From the NCBI GenBank assembly GCA_947627455.1, contig CANQWC010000008.1, positions 1-64,000 of the forward strand: 64,000 bases of DNA, given 5' to 3'. Below, piece by piece: positions 47,769 to 59,279 of this stretch. Made by a program: the position numbers and the translations under genes. The stretch is from an uncultured Clostridia bacterium. GTDB lineage: Bacteria > Bacillota > Clostridia > Oscillospirales > Ruminococcaceae. Below the pieces are notes generated by a model. That model was not told the DNA's origin and ran no database searches. It was given only the letters and a program-made list of their open reading frames with translations. Positions within the stretch are counted from its first letter, which is position 1. Every line of letters begins with the position of its first letter.

Positions 47769-49253
47769 ATGACAAAGATCGGTTTTGACAACGAAAAATA
47801 TCTTAGCATGCAGTCGCAGCATATAAAGGAGAGGATAAAAAGCTTCGGCGGAAAGCTTTATCTTGAGTTCGGCGGAAAGCTCTTCGACGACTACCACGCC
47901 TCAAGGGTTCTCCCGGGGTTCAAGCCTGACTCGAAGCTTCAGATGCTCTTGCAGCTTAAAGATCACGCCGAGATAGTCGTGGTCATAAGCTCTGAGGACA
48001 TCGCCCAGAATAAGGTCAGGGGAGACATCGGAATCACCTACGACCTTGACGTTCTGCGCCTCATCGACAGCTTTCGGGCATACGGGCTCTACGTCGGAAG
48101 CGTGGTGCTCACAAGATATGAAAGCCAGCCCGCGGCGCTCGCGTTCGCGAACAAGCTTAAAAGCCTCGGCATAACCGTTTACCGCCACTATCCGATTGAG
48201 GGCTATCCCTCTAATCTTGCCCACGTCATCAGCGACGAGGGCTACGGCAAGAACGATTACATCGAGACCACGCGCGAGCTTGTTGTCATCACCGCCCCGG
48301 GCCCGGGCAGCGGAAAGATGGCGACCTGCCTTTCTCAGCTTTATCACGAGCACAAGAGGGGGGTCAAGGCGGGGTATGCAAAGTTTGAGACCTTCCCGAT
48401 CTGGTCGATACCCCTCAACCACCCCGTGAACCTTGCCTATGAGGCCGCGACTGCCGACCTCTCGGACGTAAACATGATCGACCCCTATCACCTTGAGGCC
48501 TACGGAAAGCTCGCGGTCAACTATAACAGGGACATCGAGGTCTTCCCCGTTCTCAACGCGATTTTCAATATGATTCTCGGCGAGTCGCCGTATAAGTCGC
48601 CGACGGATATGGGCGTGAACATGGCGGGGTTCTGCATCGTCGACGATGACGTTTGCGCCGAGGCTTCAAAGCAGGAGATAATCAGGCGTTACTATAAGGC
48701 CCTCGGGCAGAGGAAGCTCGGCAACTCATCGGAAGACGAGGTTCTGCGAATCGAGCTTTTGATGAAAAAGGCGGGGATCACCACCGCCGACAGAAAGCCC
48801 GTCAGCCCCGCCCTCACCAAGGCAGAGCTCACGGGTGCGCCCGCGGCGGCCATCGAGCTTTCAGACGGAAGGATAATCACGGGCAAGACCTCGGAGCTTT
48901 TGGGAGCTTCTTCGGCGATGCTTCTTAACGCGCTGAAAGCCTTAGCGGGGATACCAGATGAAACGCTTCTGATGTCTCCCTCGGTGATCGAGCCTATCCA
49001 GCGGCTCAAGGTGAACCACCTCGGCAACGAGAACCCGAGGCTTCACACCGATGAAATCCTCATCGCGCTGTCGATCTGCGCCTCTCAGGACGAGAACGCA
49101 AGGCTTGCCCTCGATCAGCTCAAAAAGCTTGAGGGCTGCGAGATGCATTCGAGCGTGATACTCTCGTCGGTCGACCTGAAGATTTTCAGGCGCCTGAAAG
49201 TCAACGTTACCTGCGAGCCCGTCTATCAGAAGCAGCGGCTCTATCACAAGTGA
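47769..49253 (+). CDS. DUF1846 family protein
   Basis: This 494-residue protein matches the conserved DUF1846 family of Firmicutes, recognisable by [41 protein letters not shown] and [21 protein letters not shown]. The GPGSGKMAT segment looks like a nucleotide-binding loop, but the biochemical role is not established. It is cytoplasmic and of usual family length. The gene is monocistronic, with a promoter at 47710 and a terminator at 49261. GGAGGG precedes the ATG. Confidence 0.9.
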   Translation: MTKIGFDNEKYLSMQSQHIKERIKSFGGKLYLEFGGKLFDDYHASRVLPGFKPDSKLQMLLQLKDHAEIVVVISSEDIAQNKVRGDIGITYDLDVLRLIDSFRAYGLYVGSVVLTRYESQPAALAFANKLKSLGITVYRHYPIEGYPSNLAHVISDEGYGKNDYIETTRELVVITAPGPGSGKMATCLSQLYHEHKRGVKAGYAKFETFPIWSIPLNHPVNLAYEAATADLSDVNMIDPYHLEAYGKLAVNYNRDIEVFPVLNAIFNMILGESPYKSPTDMGVNMAGFCIVDDDVCAEASKQEIIRRYYKALGQRKLGNSSEDEVLRIELLMKKAGITTADRKPVSPALTKAELTGAPAAAIELSDGRIITGKTSELLGASSAMLLNALKALAGIPDETLLMSPSVIEPIQRLKVNHLGNENPRLHTDEILIALSICASQDENARLALDQLKKLEGCEMHSSVILSSVDLKIFRRLKVNVTCEPVYQKQRLYHK

Positions 49254-49260
49254 TATAAAA

Positions 49261-49287
49261 AAAGAGCTCCCCCAAGGAGCTCTTTTC
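49261..49287. terminator. Bidirectional intrinsic terminator
   Basis: AAAGAGCTCC-CCCAA-GGAGCTCTTTT has an 8-bp stem with T/A runs on both sides. It lies between the convergent DUF1846 and epimerase genes. Confidence 0.9.
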
Positions 49288-49294
49288 TATGGGT

Positions 49295-49993
49295 TTATTT
49301 CTTTATCTGGCCGTAGTAGGCGTTTGCGCCGTGCTTGCGGAGGTAGTGCTTGTCGAGGAGCTCCTGCTGCATCGGCGGGACGTCGCCGCCGTTGATTATC
49401 TTCGAGTACATCGCCATCTTTGCGCACTCCTCAAGAATCACCGAGTGGTGCACCGAGTCGACGGCGTCCTTGCCCCAAGCGAACGGCCCGTGTGAATGGA
49501 CCAGAACGCAGGGTATCGCGTCGGGGTCGAGGTTTTTAAAGGTCTCGATGATGACCAGCCCCGTGTTTTTTTCATATTCGCCCGCGATCTCCTCGGGGGT
49601 CATTTTTCTTGTGCAGGGCACCGCGCCGTAGAAGTAGTCGCCGTGGGTCGTGCCGAGGGCGGGGATAGGCTTTCCCGCCTGAGCGAAGCTTGTCGCGAAG
49701 GTCGAGTGGGTATGGGTAACTCCGCCGATGTTCGGGAACGCCTTGTAGAATTCGATGTGGGTCGGAGTGTCCGAAGATGGCCTGAGATCGCCCTCGACGA
49801 CCTTTCCGTCAAGGTCGACGACGACCATGTCTTCGGGCTTCATTTCGTCATATTCGACCCCCGAGGGCTTTATCACGACAAGGCCCTTTTCGCGGTCGAT
49901 GCCCGAGACGTTGCCCCAAGTGAATGTGATTAGCCCGTATTTCGGCAGGAGCATATTCGCCTCATAGACTTCGTTTTTCAGTTTTTCAAGCAT
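49295..49993 (-). CDS. araD: L-ribulose-5-phosphate 4-epimerase (AraD/SgaE type)
   Basis: This 232-residue class II aldolase-fold epimerase converts L-ribulose-5-phosphate to D-xylulose-5-phosphate, linking arabinose (or ascorbate) breakdown to the pentose phosphate pathway. The zinc-binding histidines are in [15 protein letters not shown] and [12 protein letters not shown], and GNVSGID and KPSGV are the phosphate-binding segments. The start at 49993 follows AAAGGACGG. Genes for AraA or AraB are not adjacent. UlaF/SgaE paralogues are similar, so the exact pathway cannot be fixed. Confidence 0.9.
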   Translation of the reverse strand: MLEKLKNEVYEANMLLPKYGLITFTWGNVSGIDREKGLVVIKPSGVEYDEMKPEDMVVVDLDGKVVEGDLRPSSDTPTHIEFYKAFPNIGGVTHTHSTFATSFAQAGKPIPALGTTHGDYFYGAVPCTRKMTPEEIAGEYEKNTGLVIIETFKNLDPDAIPCVLVHSHGPFAWGKDAVDSVHHSVILEECAKMAMYSKIINGGDVPPMQQELLDKHYLRKHGANAYYGQIKK

Positions 49994-50039
49994 AAATACC
50001 GTCCTTTCATCTTTTCGGGTGAAACTTCCCCGAGGATTT

Positions 50040-50543
50040 TCATATAATGTTTGTAGAGCCCTCCGAGAGGTCGCAGTGGGTGACAAGTATTCCCGATTTA
50101 GTGACGTCGATCACGCAGTATGACGGGCCGAGGCCGTCGCGCGGCTTGCCGAGGCTCCCGGGGTTGATGAAGTATACCCCGTCGATATAGTCGCATCTTC
50201 TCTCGTGAGTGTGGCCGAAGAGGACAGCGGTAGCGCCGTTGTCTTTCGCGAGCTTTTTAAGCCCGCCGAGGCCGAAATTGACATGCTGAACATGCCCGTG
50301 GGTATAGAGAAACCGCTGCCCGTCGGTCTCATAAACGCCGACAGTCGGGTCATATGAGCCGTAGTCGCAGTTCCCCGCGACCTTTAAAATCTGCTTGTCG
50401 GGGCAGAGGACGCTCACGTTGTCAAGGTCGCCCTCGCTGTCGCCCAAAAAGATATAGAGGTCGGTGAAGAGGCGCGTCTGCTCAAAAAAAGCATGAACGT
50501 TTCGGTGACAGCGGTGGGAATCGGAAAAAACTGTTATTCTCAT
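50040..50543 (-). CDS. YfcE/MJ0936-type phosphodiesterase
   Basis: This 167-residue metallophosphoesterase has the motifs FSDSHR (D-x-H, residues 7-9), GDSEGD (about 35), GNCD (about 58), THGH (about 81) and GHTH (about 111), in the order of the MJ0936/YfcE family. GNCD replaces GNHD, as is common in this subgroup. Such enzymes hydrolyse simple phosphodiesters in vitro, with unknown natural substrates. AAAGGAAAAGG precedes the ATG. It is 46 bp upstream of araD on the same strand and may share its transcript. Confidence 0.9.
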   Translation of the reverse strand: MRITVFSDSHRCHRNVHAFFEQTRLFTDLYIFLGDSEGDLDNVSVLCPDKQILKVAGNCDYGSYDPTVGVYETDGQRFLYTHGHVQHVNFGLGGLKKLAKDNGATAVLFGHTHERRCDYIDGVYFINPGSLGKPRDGLGPSYCVIDVTKSGILVTHCDLSEGSTNII

Positions 50544-50615
50544 ATCCTTTTCCTTTCAAGGCATTTTTACCATAATAACATACATCGCAAAATTTTTCAA
50601 GTGGAGGAATATAAT

Positions 50616-50861
50616 ATGAATCTGAACAAAAATCAGGTCGATTCGCTTGTGGCGATGACTTCAAAAAAGCTCGGCGTTCCCGAGCAGAGCCTCAGAACCG
50701 AGCTTGAAAACGGCACCTTTGATCGGCTTTTGTCAACGCTCCCGAGGGGAGACCAGCAGAAGCTTACGGCGGCGCTTTCAAACCCCGCGACCGCTCAGGC
50801 GGTGCTTTCAAGTCCTCAGGCAAAACAGCTCATGCAGAAGCTCTTCGGAAGCGGAAAATAA
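50616..50861 (+). CDS. Small hypothetical protein, 81 residues
   Basis: This is a soluble, helical 81-residue protein with no signal, membrane segment or metal motif. The sequence is rich in L, S, Q and K, with a Pro-Arg-Gly-Asp-Gln turn mid-way. The ATG at 50616 follows GTGGAGG; the ORF-track start overlaps the divergent phosphodiesterase. It is the first of three small genes in a tight row (12-nt gap, then overlap). I do not recognise the family. Confidence 0.7.
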   Translation: MNLNKNQVDSLVAMTSKKLGVPEQSLRTELENGTFDRLLSTLPRGDQQKLTAALSNPATAQAVLSSPQAKQLMQKLFGSGK

Positions 50862-50873
50862 GGAGGCATTGAA

Positions 50874-51230
50874 ATGGACGACCTCGCCGAAAGGATTAAC
50901 AGCGTTCTTTCCGACCCCGAATCAGTCAGACAGCTCGGCGAGATCGCTAAAATGCTCGGTTTTCCGCCGCCTGATGAAAATTCCCCGCCGATTCAGGCCG
51001 AAGCCACGCAGGGCGTCAATCCCGCCGCTCTGGCCGAGCTTATGTCAAAGCTCAGAGAGGCGGGTGGGGACGATGACAACATAAATTTTCTCAACGCTTT
51101 GAGGCCGCTTCTGAGCGAAGAAAAACGCCCGCGCATCGACCGCGCGATAAAGCTTCTTAAGCTTATAAATCTTCTGCCCGTTTTAAAGGACAGCGGGCTT
51201 CTGGGAGGCGACCTTCTTGGCATCTTATAG
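50874..51230 (+). CDS. Small hypothetical protein, 118 residues
   Basis: This 118-residue acidic protein has two helical parts separated by a Pro-rich linker (about 37-45). The second part (LALRPLLSEEKRPRIDRAIKLLKLINLLPVL type) is amphipathic. AGGAGGC precedes the ATG. The C-terminus ends in a Gly/Leu-rich stretch. It lies between two other small unknown genes in an apparent operon. No function can be assigned. Confidence 0.7.
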   Translation: MDDLAERINSVLSDPESVRQLGEIAKMLGFPPPDENSPPIQAEATQGVNPAALAELMSKLREAGGDDDNINFLNALRPLLSEEKRPRIDRAIKLLKLINLLPVLKDSGLLGGDLLGIL

Positions 51231-51513
51231 CGGAGATTTCAATACCATGCAGGAGGAGGCCCTCGCACGGCTTCGGGAGATGCAAAAGCGCTCGCGCACG
51301 GCGGTGAATAAGTCTGAACCCGCGCCGCAACATCAGCAGAACGAAAAGCATCAGCCCGAACCTCGCCGAAACAACACCGACCCGCTCAAAAGCCTTTTGG
51401 GCGACTTCAAGATCGACTCGGAGAAGGCGCTGATACTGCTGATGCTGTTTGTGCTCTACAAAAACAAGGCGGACATAAAGCTGCTCCTTGCGCTGGGGTA
51501 TCTTTTGATTTAG
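51217..51513 (+). CDS. Small hypothetical protein with C-terminal hydrophobic segment
   Basis: This is a protein of up to 98 residues. The N-terminal half is charged and rich in Q, N and P (about 35-60); the C-terminal 30 residues contain one or two hydrophobic helices (ALILLMLFVLY and LLLALGYLLI), so it may be membrane-tethered. The TTG start at 51217 has GGGAGGCG at good spacing and overlaps the previous gene by 14 bases; the ATG at 51247 with GGAGA is an alternative. Function unknown. Confidence 0.6.
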   Translation: MASYSGDFNTMQEEALARLREMQKRSRTAVNKSEPAPQHQQNEKHQPEPRRNNTDPLKSLLGDFKIDSEKALILLMLFVLYKNKADIKLLLALGYLLI

Positions 51514-51514
51514 C

Positions 51515-51543
51515 TTGACTTTTTTCTCGCGAGAGGGTATATT
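51515..51543 (+). promoter_or_regulatory. Promoter of the FTR-like/thioredoxin operon
   Basis: TTGACT, a 17-bp spacer and TATATT begin immediately after the preceding stop codon. The GTG start lies about 30 bases downstream. Confidence 0.75.
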
Positions 51544-51573
51544 AAAGGTATCAGCTGAGAAAGAGGGGAGCTT

Positions 51574-51771
51574 GTGAAAATCACATTCAATCAGAATAAA
51601 GAGCTTGTCGCGGCGATTCGCGAGGGGCTCAAGCGCAAGGACGGGCATTGCCCATGCCGACGGGAGATCAGCGAGGACACCGTCTGCATGTGCCGTGAAT
51701 TCCGCGAGCAGATAGCCGACCCCGATTTCGAGGGGTATTGCCACTGTATGCTGTATTACAAGGAAAAATAG
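51574..51771 (+). CDS. Minimal ferredoxin-thioredoxin reductase catalytic-chain-like protein
   Basis: This 65-residue protein carries three C-x-C motifs: C26-P-C28, C38-M-C40 and C56-H-C58. The CPC, CxC, CHC pattern is that of the catalytic chain of ferredoxin-thioredoxin reductase, where four Cys bind a 4Fe-4S cluster and two form the redox disulphide. It is far shorter than plant or cyanobacterial chains (about 110 residues) and the spacings differ, so it is a minimal relative. The thioredoxin gene follows 32 bases later, supporting electron transfer from ferredoxin to thioredoxin. GTG start after GAGGGGAG. Confidence 0.8.
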   Translation: MKITFNQNKELVAAIREGLKRKDGHCPCRREISEDTVCMCREFREQIADPDFEGYCHCMLYYKEK

Positions 51772-51803
51772 GCGCATAATAACCGCGAAAGGAAGTTGAA
51801 AAT

Positions 51804-52112
51804 ATGCATGTTGAACTTACATCTGTAAATTTTAATGACGAGGTTTTGAGCTGCGACAAGCCCGTTATCGTCGATTTTTGGGCAGAGTGGTGCGGGCCGT
51901 GCAGAATGCTGTCGCCGATAATCGAAGAGATCGCCGCCGAGCGCGAGGACATCAAGGTCTGTAAGCTGAACGTCGACGACGAGCCCGAGCTCGCGAACAG
52001 CTACGGCGTTTCGGCGATACCGACGGTAATATGCTTCAAAGGCGGCAAGCCCGCGGGCACGTCGCTCGGCTTCAAGCAAAAGGACGAGCTTGTAAAGGCG
52101 CTGGGGATATAA
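51804..52112 (+). CDS. trxA: Thioredoxin
   Basis: This 102-residue thioredoxin has the classical active site WCGPC (residues 29-33), VDFWAEW before it, and the cis-Pro motif AIPT near residue 73. It reduces disulphides in cytoplasmic proteins. CGAAAGGAAG precedes the ATG. Its partner reductase is probably the FTR-like protein just upstream; no NADPH-dependent reductase gene is in the window. A strong terminator lies about 120 bases downstream. Confidence 0.95.
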   Translation: MHVELTSVNFNDEVLSCDKPVIVDFWAEWCGPCRMLSPIIEEIAAEREDIKVCKLNVDDEPELANSYGVSAIPTVICFKGGKPAGTSLGFKQKDELVKALGI

Positions 52113-52153
52113 AGGCGCAGCGATGGATTGAGGGAAATTAAAAGTTTTCGGTT

Positions 52154-52222
52154 GAGCCTTTTGCAAAAGGCTCACGGGTTTCCAAAGGGCAGCGCCCTTT
52201 GGTCGCGCTCCGCAGAGCGCGA
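52154..52222. repeat. Three consecutive perfect hairpins after trxA
   Basis: GAGCCTTTTGCAAAAGGCTC (52154-52173), CCAAAGGGCAGCGCCCTTTGG (52182-52202) and TCGCGCTCCGCAGAGCGCGA (52203-52222) each form a stem of 8-10 bp. They precede an intrinsic terminator. The arrangement looks like a composite dispersed repeat rather than simple termination signals. Confidence 0.7.
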
Positions 52223-52230
52223 AATCTCCA

Positions 52231-52262
52231 AAAAAGAGCACGCGGTTAAGCGTGCTCTTTTT
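52231..52262. terminator. Intrinsic terminator of the thioredoxin operon
   Basis: AGAGCACGC-GGTTAA-GCGTGCTCT is preceded by A5 and followed by T5, so it can act on both strands. Confidence 0.85.
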
Positions 52263-52291
52263 AAAAGCGTAAGCGAAACGCAGGAAGGGGA

Positions 52292-52440
52292 GCGAAAATC
52301 TGTCCGGTGGACAGTTTTCGCGTGGGGGGGGGAAAAACCTCGTCGGGGGTTCCCCCGATTTTCGAGCGCCAGCGAGAAAATTTCCCCGCCGCCGAGCTTG
52401 CGAGGCGGCCAGTAGCGGAGGGGGTTCGGGGGAAACCCGC
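52292..52440. repeat. Further hairpin cluster with a G9 tract
   Basis: GCGAAAATCTGTCC-GGT-GGACAGTTTTCGC (52292-52321) is followed directly by nine G residues (52324-52332). A second hairpin GCCGCC...GGCGGC (52388-52409) and G/C-rich inverted segments follow. No ORF with a ribosome site is convincing. It is non-coding repeat DNA of unknown role. Confidence 0.55.
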
Positions 52441-52530
52441 AGGGTGCCCCCGACTTTATCTAATTTGTCGGTGCTCTTGGTCCGTCTTTCACGATTGCTA
52501 AGCCCGATTGGCTGCAAAAACCATGTTCAT

Positions 52531-52629
52531 GCCCCCTCCCCTTGAGGGGAGGGGGCATTGCTATTTTATAGTTTGCGCGAAACCCGAATGGGGGAGGGGT
52601 GGCTAAGAATAGCATGAGCGAAGCGAATA
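52531..52629 (-). repeat. Dispersed intergenic element A, copy 2
   Basis: On the - strand it reads ATTCGCTTCGCTCATGCTAT followed by a variable middle and the hairpin GCCCCCTCCCC-ttga-GGGGAGGGGGC. This is the same element as at 19455-19558, inverted, 33 kb away. Confidence 0.75.
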
Positions 52630-52704
52630 CCTTTTTAGGGGGTGCGGGGGATTTATCCCCCTGCATTTATTTATCCTGTCGGCATATAGTGTCATCTCCG
52701 CCGA

Positions 52705-52855
52705 GCTTTGTCTGCGAGCACGAGTGTTCAATCCCAGACGGCGGCGAAGCGCGATTGGCTGCAAAAACCGTCTTTCTATGAACGTCGGGCTTTGTCTGCG
52801 AGCACGAGTGTTCAATCCCAAACGGACACGAAGTGCGAGCAGCAACAAAACCGAC
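52705..52855. repeat. Tandem 84-bp repeat next to atpC
   Basis: The 32-base block GCTTTGTCTGCGAGCACGAG... occurs identically at 52705-52736 and 52789-52820, a period of 84 bp, with diverged flanks. CGATTGGCTGCAAAAACC from the first unit (52752-52769) recurs at 52505-52522, so part of a third unit lies beyond element A. The array abuts the atpC stop codon. It is non-coding as far as I can tell. Confidence 0.75.
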
Positions 52856-52860
52856 TTTCA

Positions 52861-53262
52861 TTATTTCCCCGCTACCGCGAGCCTGAGCTCGGCTCGTTGA
52901 AGCTTGATCTTTGCAAGCTGCTTCGAGGCATCGTTTTTGGGGTTTTCTATCCTCGAGAGGGCTTTTTCTTTTGCGTGTTTGGCGCGCTCGGGGTCGATGT
53001 CCTCGGCCCATTCAAAGGTCGTCGGCGCAAGAAAAACGCCCTCCTTTGTGACATTCAGAAGACCGCCGCAGCAGGCCGCACGCCTCGGTTCGCCGTCGTC
53101 GGTATAAACTCGGCACTCGCCGATTCCGACAGCGGTCAGATAGGGGATATGCCCCGCAAGAATCGCGACATCGCCGTCAATCGAGCGCAGAGAGAGCTGC
53201 CTTGCCTCGCCGTCGAAGAAAACGCCGTCGGGCGAGACTATCTTCAAATGAAAATCTGCCAA
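52861..53262 (-). CDS. atpC: ATP synthase epsilon subunit
   Basis: This 133-residue F1 epsilon subunit of the central stalk couples and regulates the motor. It begins FHLKIVSPDGVFFDGEARQLSL, followed by GDVAILAGHIPYLTAVGIG, the typical N-terminal beta sandwich, and ends in two short helices. AAAGGAG precedes the ATG. It is the last gene of the operon, 18 bases after atpD. Confidence 0.95.
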   Translation of the reverse strand: MADFHLKIVSPDGVFFDGEARQLSLRSIDGDVAILAGHIPYLTAVGIGECRVYTDDGEPRRAACCGGLLNVTKEGVFLAPTTFEWAEDIDPERAKHAKEKALSRIENPKNDASKQLAKIKLQRAELRLAVAGK

Positions 53263-53280
53263 AGCGATTCTCCTTTCGGG

Positions 53281-54705
<1,425 letters not shown>

Positions 54706-55557
54706 TTATTGCTCTGCCTGAGCGCCCGAGACGATTTCGGTTATCTGGCGGGTGATGGTGCTCTTTCTCGCCTTGTTATACTTAAGCCGAAGGTCGTCGA
54801 TGATCTCGTCGGCGTTTGAGGTCGCGCTTTCCATCGCGGTTCTTCGCGAGGCAAGCTCTGACGCGAAGCTTTCGCAGACCGCGCCCCAGATAAGCCCCGA
54901 AACGGTGTCGGGTATTATCGAGTTGAAGACCGCGCCCGCCCCGGGCTCAACAAGGGTATACTTTGCCTCGCTGCCGTCGGAAAGAAGCTCTTTGTCGAGC
55001 GGAAGAAGCTTAAGCTGAGCGGGCTCCTGTCCGAGCATCGTCACGAAGTTTGTGTAGATGCACACAAGCTCGTCGATCTCGCCGCCGAGAAACATCTCGC
55101 AAAGAAGCCTCGATATCTCGAAGCAGTCGCCGACGTCGATATCCTCGACGCTTGAATAGTCGTCCGAGACGATATCATAGCCGCGCCGCTCGAAGTGCTC
55201 GATCGAGCGCTTGCCGATCGGAAGAACAAGGGCGTTATTGCCGCCGATGAGCTCCTCGGCAAACTTGAAGACGTTGTTGTTATAGCCCCCCGCGAGGCCC
55301 CTGTCGCCCGCGATGACAACAAAGCAGGTCTTTTTATCGCCCTCGGCCTTTCGGCAGTAGCCCGTGTCGAGCGGCGAGACCGCCGAGGAAACATCGGAAA
55401 GGGCGGAATAAAGCTCGGTGTAAAACGGCCTGATTCGGTCGATTCGCTCCCTCGCCTTTGTAAGCTTTGAGATCGCGACAAGCTCCATCGCCTTGGTGAT
55501 CTGGCGGGTGCCCGAGATTGATTTTATTCTCAGGTTTATTTCTTTCATCGAGGCCAT
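54706..55557 (-). CDS. atpG: ATP synthase gamma subunit
   Basis: This 283-residue central-shaft subunit of F1 has N-terminal KEINLRIKSISGTRQITKAMELVA and C-terminal RRTAMESATSNADEIIDDL helices, the two that form the coiled-coil rotor shaft. VIAGDRGLAGGYN is the conserved Rossmann-like core. AAAGGAGG lies 7 bases before the ATG. Confidence 0.96.
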   Translation of the reverse strand: MASMKEINLRIKSISGTRQITKAMELVAISKLTKARERIDRIRPFYTELYSALSDVSSAVSPLDTGYCRKAEGDKKTCFVVIAGDRGLAGGYNNNVFKFAEELIGGNNALVLPIGKRSIEHFERRGYDIVSDDYSSVEDIDVGDCFEISRLLCEMFLGGEIDELVCIYTNFVTMLGQEPAQLKLLPLDKELLSDGSEAKYTLVEPGAGAVFNSIIPDTVSGLIWGAVCESFASELASRRTAMESATSNADEIIDDLRLKYNKARKSTITRQITEIVSGAQAEQ

Positions 55558-55579
55558 AGCCGAGCCTCCTTTGTGTTAA

Positions 55580-57085
<1,506 letters not shown>

Positions 57086-57104
57086 AAATTCTCTCCGTTA
57101 AAAA

Positions 57105-57644
57105 TCAGTCCGAATTTTTTATCGAACGCCCGAGGCTCTTAAGCCGCTCCTTAACGCTCGCGTCATATCTCTTTCCGCCGTATTCAAGCCTTATGCCGCC
57201 GATGCATGACGGGTCGGTGCGGCAGGTCAGAAGAATCTCTGCCCCTGTTTTTTTTCTGAGCTTTTCGCAGAGGCGCTGCTTCTGCTCTTCGGAAAGAGGA
57301 ACAGCGGCGGTAGCTGTCACCGAAAGGATATTGTTATCGTCGCAGTAGAGGCGCTTATAGACCTCATAACAGCCCGAGACCGCGTCGCACCTGCGCTTTT
57401 CGGCGAGTATTTTCAGGGCGTTGAGCAGGCTTTTGTCGATCTTTCCCTCAAAAACTTTGCCGACGGTTTCGGCCCTTTCGCTTCGCCCGAGGCGGGGGTT
57501 TGAAAGAAGCCTGATAAAATCGGGGTTTTCTGAAAGAACGCCGCTTACAAGCTCAAGATCTTTAAAAACCTTTTCTGAGGCGTTCTCCTCGACAGCAAGC
57601 TGATAGAGAGCGGTGCCGAACTCGCGTGAAAAATCCCTGTCCAT
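57105..57644 (-). CDS. atpH: ATP synthase delta subunit
   Basis: This 179-residue F1 delta (OSCP) subunit joins the peripheral stalk to the alpha subunits. It shows the helical N-terminal domain and the C-terminal IGGIRLEYGGKRYDASVKERL signature. The start lies 4 bases after the atpF stop. Confidence 0.93.
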   Translation of the reverse strand: MDRDFSREFGTALYQLAVEENASEKVFKDLELVSGVLSENPDFIRLLSNPRLGRSERAETVGKVFEGKIDKSLLNALKILAEKRRCDAVSGCYEVYKRLYCDDNNILSVTATAAVPLSEEQKQRLCEKLRKKTGAEILLTCRTDPSCIGGIRLEYGGKRYDASVKERLKSLGRSIKNSD

Positions 57645-57648
57645 AGGC

Positions 57649-58158
57649 TCACTCCCCGAGGCTTTCTATCGCGTCGTCGATCAAAGAGGCATGGGCCTTG
57701 GGGTCGAGCTCTTTTTCAACGACCTGCTCGGCGAGCGAGATGACCATATCCGAGATGGAGTCGCGCATCTCCTCTGCCGCCTTTTTCTTTGCAAGCTCAA
57801 TATCCTCATCGGCATTTTTGCGCCTGCGCTCGGCCTCGGCCTTGGCGTTTGAGATTATCTCGGCCGATTCGGCCTTGGCGCGGTCGCTCGCGGTTTTTAT
57901 CATCGAGTCGGCCTCAGACTTCGCGTCAGAAAGCTTTTTGAGGTAGAGCTCTTTTTCGGCCTCAGCCTCAGAAAGCGCCTTGTCGGCGTCGGAATAGGTC
58001 TTTCCGATCTCTTCCTCGCGCTTTTTGAGGATATTCTGCACGGGCTTGAAGAGGAACTTCTTTAAGATCAGCACGAGGATAAGAAGGTTTCCTATCGCCA
58101 TCAGGATATGCCATACGTTTATGGAGAGAAAATCAAGTGTTCCCGCCATTATTACCAT
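57649..58158 (-). CDS. atpF: ATP synthase b subunit
   Basis: This 169-residue peripheral-stalk subunit has one N-terminal membrane helix (ILMAIGNLLILVLILKKF) and a long charged coiled coil of E/K/A to the end. The start could be either ATG at 58158 or 58149; AAAGG at normal spacing favours 58158. Confidence 0.93.
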   Translation of the reverse strand: MVIMAGTLDFLSINVWHILMAIGNLLILVLILKKFLFKPVQNILKKREEEIGKTYSDADKALSEAEAEKELYLKKLSDAKSEADSMIKTASDRAKAESAEIISNAKAEAERRRKNADEDIELAKKKAAEEMRDSISDMVISLAEQVVEKELDPKAHASLIDDAIESLGE

Positions 58159-58179
58159 AATAAGACTGCCTTTCTTTGA

Positions 58180-58509
<330 letters not shown>

Positions 58510-58534
58510 TCAATTTTCTGCGGTTTTATTATAT

Positions 58535-59278
58535 CTATTCCGTTTCGGCGGCCGAGGCGATATAGAGCATGGTCAGCATGCAGAAGATAAACGCCTGTAA
58601 GACGCCGCTGAAAACGTCAAAATAGAGCGATAGGACGGCGGGGATACCGAGCTGAAGAATCGGAAGCTTCTGCCCCATTTCCCCCAAAACCCCGGGCAGC
58701 CAGCCGAACAAAGCGTTGTTTGCTGCGGCGAGCGCGGCATAGACGAGCGCCGAAACAACGGTGCCCGAGGCGACGTTGCCGAACATACGGAAGGCCATCG
58801 ACATCGGGGTGGCTATTTCGCCGAGAATGTTCATCGGGGTCATCACGAAGATAGGCTCGGTGAGGCTTTTTGCATAGCCGAGAGGGCCGTTTGTCTTGAT
58901 TTTGTAAAACGTTATGAGGATAAAGGTCATTATCGCCCAGCCGAGCGTTGTGTTGAGGTCCGATGTCGGCGGGTACATTCCGAGGAGCGAAATCAGGCTT
59001 GAGAACATCGCGAGGGAGAACAGCGCCGCGATGTAGGGCACGAACCACTTCCACTTTTTGCCCATGTTTGAGGTGACGAAGTTTTCGGCGGTTTTGACGA
59101 TGTATTCGGCGACGATCTGTTTTTTTGAGGTCGGCCGAACCTTAAGCCCGTGCGTCAGCCAGATGCAGACAAGCGCTATGCCGAGCATCACGAGCCACAT
59201 ATTTACCTGAGTTTCGGTTATCGTGATCCCGAACGGGAGCTCCAAGAGTATCTTTGCGCCCGTTACATCTATCTGCAT
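58535..59278 (-). CDS. atpB: ATP synthase a subunit
   Basis: This 247-residue polytopic Fo subunit forms the ion half-channels. The essential Arg lies in MAFRMFGNVASGTVV, and LGMYPPTSDLN and TEPIFVMTPMNILGEIATPMSM are conserved segments. The start at 59278 follows AGGAGGG with 8-base spacing; the ORF-track start overlaps atpI. It begins one base downstream of the atpI stop region, suggesting coupled translation. Confidence 0.94.
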   Translation of the reverse strand: MQIDVTGAKILLELPFGITITETQVNMWLVMLGIALVCIWLTHGLKVRPTSKKQIVAEYIVKTAENFVTSNMGKKWKWFVPYIAALFSLAMFSSLISLLGMYPPTSDLNTTLGWAIMTFILITFYKIKTNGPLGYAKSLTEPIFVMTPMNILGEIATPMSMAFRMFGNVASGTVVSALVYAALAAANNALFGWLPGVLGEMGQKLPILQLGIPAVLSLYFDVFSGVLQAFIFCMLTMLYIASAAETE

Positions 59279-59279
59279 G

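Noticed and set aside
52324-52332. Third poly-G tract (G9) as a phase-variation site
   Set aside because: It lies in non-coding repeat DNA after a terminator and is not linked to any gene start.
52705-52820. CRISPR array
   Set aside because: The two 32-base repeats are 84 bp apart with diverged, partly repeated flanks, only two full units are present and there are no cas genes.
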